In this document: one piece after another, positions 61,015 through 64,000 of the stretch
How positions within the stretch are numbered: position 1 is the stretch's first letter
How the letters are laid out: each line of letters opens with the position of its first letter
Source of the DNA: Ferdinandcohnia sp036962685
Lineage (GTDB): Bacteria > Bacillota > Bacilli > Bacillales > Bacillaceae_L
NCBI RefSeq assembly: GCF_036962685.1
Contig: NZ_JBALOP010000016.1
Coordinates: forward strand, 1-64,000
DNA length: 64,000 nucleotides
Direction of reading: 5' to 3'
Made by a program: the position numbers and the translations under genes
Notes under the pieces: generated by a model
The model's database searches: none
Told to the model about the DNA's origin: nothing
What the model saw: the letters and a program-made list of their open reading frames with translations, nothing else

Positions 61015-61136
61015 TAGAAAAGCGCAGGCGCCTTGCTCAGCCCCGACAAGCACAAGACCGGCGCTGACAGAAGGTGCTTTTTACCTTCAGAAGCGATTGA
61101 CTTGTGACCTCGAGGGGCTAGGCGCTGAAGCTAGAC
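61015..61136 (+). repeat. structured intergenic repeat, copy A
   Basis: About 122 bp bounded by TAGAAAAGCGC and GCTAGAC. Nested pairings: GCGCC/GGCGC, AGCCCC/GGGGCT, ACAAG/CTTGT, CGCT/AGCG and GAAGGT/ACCTTC around GCTTTTT. Copy B at 63518-63636 is in the opposite orientation. It is GC-richer than its surroundings and looks like a non-autonomous dispersed repeat; I have seen similar sequence in Bacillaceae genomes but cannot cite a name. Confidence 0.75.
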
Positions 61137-61156
61137 ATTACCTTTTTCGATAAAAT

Positions 61157-61454
61157 AAAAAGCGCCCCTGTGTATAAAACACAGAGACGCTACGTTCACG
61201 CGGTTCCACTCTGTTTAGGTAATGATAACGAACATTACCTCAACTTAATCTCTTAACGGTGAGACGCCGCTTTTATCTACTTCGTTGACGGTTCGATAAA
61301 AGACTCAAAGGTGCATTTCAATAAGTATTTTCCTTAAACCACTTTCAGCCGGTGATGGTTCTCTCTGTTCGTATCTGCTTCGTTTTCGCAAATACTTTAA
61401 AGTAAATGACTTATTTACTCTCCTTATCAACACTTTTACAATATAAATTTATTT
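61157..61454 (-). promoter_or_regulatory. cysteine T-box riboswitch of cysE-cysS
   Basis: On the minus strand the T-box sequence AGAGTGGAACCGCG (61196-61209 region) precedes an intrinsic terminator GCGTCTCTGTG / CACAGGGGCGC with T5 (61157-61190). In the specifier loop GAAATGCACC gives codon TGC (61313-61315), i.e. tRNA-Cys. Uncharged tRNA-Cys should stabilise the antiterminator and switch on cysE-cysS. B. subtilis has a T-box at the same place. Confidence 0.9.
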
Positions 61455-61460
61455 AACTAT

Positions 61461-61489
61461 ACTATATTACATTTTCAGCCAGATGTTAA
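61461..61489 (-). promoter_or_regulatory. promoter of the T-box/cysES transcript
   Basis: On the minus strand TTAACA (61484-61489), 17 bases, TATAGT (61461-61466). The -35 overlaps the stop codon of gltX. Confidence 0.7.
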
Positions 61490-62943
61490 CTAATTAAACT
61501 CTTTAGGCGAGAAATAATTTTTTCTTTTCCTAAAAGATGAATCGCTTGTGGCAGATCGGGACCATGAAGCTGACCAGTTGCAGCTGCACGAATTGGCATG
61601 AAAAGGTTCTTCCCTTTTTGCCCTGTTCCTTTTTGAACGGCTTTAATGGCTGCCTTAATCTCATCGGCACCAAATGTTTCAAGACTTTCAACCTCTTGTA
61701 AAAAGGCCTTTAATACTTCAGGAACAGTCTCACCTGAAAGAACTTCCTTCGCATCTTCCTCAAGTGTTACTTCATCCTTAAAGAAAAGACCGGTGAGTTC
61801 AACGATTTCCGCACCATAGTTCATCTTTTCTTGGTGCAGGGCAATTAAGTCGCGTGCCCATTGCTTGTCAGCATCACTTAATGGCTCACTCAATCTTCCT
61901 GCTTTGATTAAATGTGGCAATGAAAGCTCAACTAAGCGATCAAGATCAATATTTTTCATATATTGATTGTTCATCCATTTAAGCTTATTTGTGTCAAATA
62001 CAGCCGGTGATTTAGATAGACGTGCCGGATCAAAAATATCAACAAACTCTTCTTTTGTATGAAGCTCTTCTTCTCCACCTGGTGACCAACCTAATAACGT
62101 AATAAAGTTAAATAAGGCCTCAGGCAGGTATCCAAGTTCCTCATATTGCTCAATAAATTGAATAATCGATTCATCACGCTTACTAAGCTTTTTATGGTTT
62201 TCGTTTACGATTAATGTCATATGTGCATACGTTGGAATATTCCAATCAAGTGCTTCATATACCACCATTTGCTTTGGAGTATTTGAAATATGGTCTTCCC
62301 CGCGTAATACGTGTGAAATTTCCATTAGATGGTCATCAATAACTACTGCAAAATTATAAGTTGGAGTCCCATCCTTCTTCACGATTACATAATCGCCCAT
62401 GCCTTCAGATTCAAAAGAAATTTCACCTTTTACCATATCATTAAACGTGTAGACCTTCCCTTCAGGAATAATGATACGAATACTTGGCTGTCTTCCTTCA
62501 CTTACTAAAGCTTCCTGTTGGTCCTTAGTTAAGTGACGGCATTTTCCTGAGTAATGAGGTGTCTCACCACGTGCCATCTGCTCTTCACGTTCTTGTTCAA
62601 TTTCTTCTTCTGTACAATAGCATTTATAAGCGAGTCCTTTTTCAAGAAGCTCCGTATAATATTTTTGATAAATCTCATTACGTTCTGATTGACGATATGG
62701 CCCATACTCGCCACCAACATCCGGTGCTTCATCCCAATCGATTCCAAGCCATTTTAAATATTTCAGCTGACTTTCTTCGCCGCCTTCAATATTTCGTTTC
62801 TTGTCTGTATCTTCAATACGGATGATGAATTTTCCGTTTTGGTTTCTTGCATATAGATAATTAAATAAGGCCGTTCTTGCGTTTCCTATATGTAAATGTC
62901 CTGTTGGACTTGGTGCATAGCGCACACGTACGTTATTTGACAT
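61486..62943 (-). CDS. gltX: glutamyl-tRNA synthetase
   Basis: A 485-residue class I synthetase. APSPTGHLHIGNARTALFNYL is the HIGH region and KLSKRDESI the KMSKS loop. In Bacillus it is non-discriminating and also charges tRNA-Gln with Glu for later amidation. A short spacer separates it from ispF; GGAGGG precedes ATG 62943. Confidence 0.96.
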   Translation of the reverse strand: MSNNVRVRYAPSPTGHLHIGNARTALFNYLYARNQNGKFIIRIEDTDKKRNIEGGEESQLKYLKWLGIDWDEAPDVGGEYGPYRQSERNEIYQKYYTELLEKGLAYKCYCTEEEIEQEREEQMARGETPHYSGKCRHLTKDQQEALVSEGRQPSIRIIIPEGKVYTFNDMVKGEISFESEGMGDYVIVKKDGTPTYNFAVVIDDHLMEISHVLRGEDHISNTPKQMVVYEALDWNIPTYAHMTLIVNENHKKLSKRDESIIQFIEQYEELGYLPEALFNFITLLGWSPGGEEELHTKEEFVDIFDPARLSKSPAVFDTNKLKWMNNQYMKNIDLDRLVELSLPHLIKAGRLSEPLSDADKQWARDLIALHQEKMNYGAEIVELTGLFFKDEVTLEEDAKEVLSGETVPEVLKAFLQEVESLETFGADEIKAAIKAVQKGTGQKGKNLFMPIRAAATGQLHGPDLPQAIHLLGKEKIISRLKSLIS

Positions 62944-63002
62944 TAAAGTACCCTCCGTTACAACGCATAGTATCTTTTAGATATTTTAACACAATACTTG
63001 AA

Positions 63003-63485
63003 TCAGTTATCTACCTTTTGGAGCAAGACCGCCACCTGTGCGGCAATTCCCTCGCCACGACCAGTAAAGCCTAATTTTTCAGTCGTTGTCGCTTTCACAT
63101 TCACGAGTGTTGGATCTGCTTCTAGCAACTGGGCAACCCGGGCTCTAATTTGTTCAATATATGGAGCCATCTTTGGTTTTTGAGCAATAATCGTGCAATC
63201 GATATTCCCAAGTCTATAGCCCTTTTCCTTTACCAATTTCCATACATGCTCTTGAAGTTTTGCAGAATCAGCATCCTTGAAATTCGGGTCAGTATCTGGA
63301 AAATGCTTGCCTATATCTCCTTCTCCGATCGCCCCAAGGCAGGCATCAGACACGGTGTGAAGTAACACATCTGCATCCGAATGTCCTAGTAATCCTTTTT
63401 CATATGGAATGGTAATTCCACCAATAATTAACGGGCGGCCTTCAACCAATTTGTGAACATCAAAGCCCTGTCCAATACGAAACAT
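63003..63485 (-). CDS. ispF: 2-C-methyl-D-erythritol 2,4-cyclodiphosphate synthase
   Basis: A 160-residue enzyme of the MEP isoprenoid pathway. Zinc ligands in GQGFDVHKL (Asp8, His10) and GHSDADVLLHTVSDACLGA are present, as is the late RGEGIAAQVAVLL segment. It follows ispD, from which a structured repeat separates it. Supplies precursors used by the fni/prenyl synthase pair in this window. Confidence 0.95.
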   Translation of the reverse strand: MFRIGQGFDVHKLVEGRPLIIGGITIPYEKGLLGHSDADVLLHTVSDACLGAIGEGDIGKHFPDTDPNFKDADSAKLQEHVWKLVKEKGYRLGNIDCTIIAQKPKMAPYIEQIRARVAQLLEADPTLVNVKATTTEKLGFTGRGEGIAAQVAVLLQKVDN

Positions 63486-63517
63486 GGGTATTCCCCCTTT
63501 TTAAATAGTTTTTTGTT

Positions 63518-63636
63518 GTCTAGTTCCAGGTGCCATCGGCTCTATGGTCTAGCCAATCGCTTCGGAAGGTAAAAGGCACCTTCTGTCAGCGCTCAATTTA
63601 TGCTTGTCGCCGATAAGCGCACCTTGCACTTTTCTA
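63518..63636 (-). repeat. structured intergenic repeat, copy B
   Basis: About 119 bp homologous to copy A and inverted relative to it, from TAGAAAAGTGC to ACTAGAC on the minus strand. It pairs AGGTGC/GCACCT and ATCGGC/GCCGAT where copy A has GCGCC/GGCGC and AGCCCC/GGGGCT; the inner CGCT/AGCG and GAAGGT/ACCTTC are unchanged. It abuts the ispD stop codon. Confidence 0.75.
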
Positions 63637-64000
63637 TTAGTTTGTCCAGCTTTGTAAAATCGCTTCCGCAAATACTAAGTCATCTGGTGTTGTTAGTTTT
63701 ATATTTAAGTAATCGCCTTTAACAATATATACTTGTTTTGGGATTCTTTCAACGAGACTAGCTTCATCTGTACCAAGATACGCTTCTTTTTTAGCCAACT
63801 TATGAGCTTCTTGTAAGATAGAAACATGAAAAGCTTGTGGGGTTTGGATGGCCCACAAGCTAGAACGTTCAACTGTTTCTTCTACATATAAATCATGAGA
63901 GACACGTTTGATTGTATCCTTTACGGGAACCGCTAGCACGGCTGCACCCTTTTTTGTTGCTACATTAACTAGCTCATGAACATGCTTTCGTTTCAGGAAT
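63637..64000 (-). CDS. ispD: 2-C-methyl-D-erythritol 4-phosphate cytidylyltransferase (C-terminal part)
   Basis: The C-terminal roughly 120 residues of IspD; the gene runs off the right edge and has no start in the window. KKGAAVLAVPVKDTIKRV, the QTPQAFH motif, LGTDEASLVE and the terminal TTPDDLVFAE are the conserved parts of this MEP-pathway enzyme. The GTG at 63939 is internal. ispD-ispF is the B. subtilis order. Confidence 0.93.
   Translation of the reverse strand, partial: FLKRKHVHELVNVATKKGAAVLAVPVKDTIKRVSHDLYVEETVERSSLWAIQTPQAFHVSILQEAHKLAKKEAYLGTDEASLVERIPKQVYIVKGDYLNIKLTTPDDLVFAEAILQSWTN

Overview
This is a stretch of chromosome from an endospore-forming member of the Bacillaceae: AT-rich, with a gene order very close to the B. 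subtilis rif/str/S10/spc/alpha ribosomal super-cluster. Nearly everything lies on the minus strand, so the conserved order runs from right to left. It is a draft assembly, with one run of 225 N at 5565-5789.

Right to centre (64000 down to 19381): ispD (cut by the window edge), ispF, gltX, a cysteine T-box, cysE, cysS, mrnC, rlmB, rae1, sigH, rpmG, secE, nusG, rplK, rplA, rplJ, rplL, a ybxB-type methyltransferase gene, rpoB, rpoC, the L7Ae-family gene, rpsL, rpsG, fusA, tuf, the S10/spc ribosomal genes to secY, adk, map, infA, rpmJ, rpsM, rpsK, rpoA, rplQ, the ECF transporter module ecfA1-ecfA2-ecfT, truA, rplM and rpsI. The regulatory elements expected here can be read directly: the L10 and L13 leaders, two L1-type motifs (before rplK and before rplA), the T-box and many sigma-A promoters and terminators. 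A decayed KOW-domain gene sits between map and infA.

An accessory block (19330 to about 5900) separates rpsI from ybaK, which are close neighbours in B. subtilis. It holds a complete type I restriction-modification system (hsdR-hsdM-hsdS), a terpenoid pair (phytoene/squalene synthase family plus type 2 isopentenyl diphosphate isomerase), and a plus-strand cluster of a short-chain dehydrogenase, a divergent QueA-like protein, a small VOC protein and a YhcY/YhcZ-like two-component system. A small membrane protein gene ends the block.

Left end (5400 to 1): sporulation and germination genes ybaK, cwlD, salA, gerD, kbaA and pdaB, then a small conserved gene and the promoters and leader of an rRNA operon whose 16S gene lies just outside the window. 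gerD has a near-perfect sigma-G promoter and cwlD a sigma-E-like one.

The least explained signals are non-coding: a regular array of 45-nt hairpins with 7-nt spacers that straddles the assembly gap; two copies of a roughly 120-bp structured repeat with compensatory base changes (upstream of cysE and between ispD and ispF); a degenerate 20-bp repeat between cwlD and salA; and structured leaders before rpsJ, rpoA, rpoB and nusG. Among proteins, the QueA-like enzyme, the synthase with an altered second Asp-rich motif, PdaB without its metal histidines and TruA with a changed catalytic-loop residue deserve a second look.
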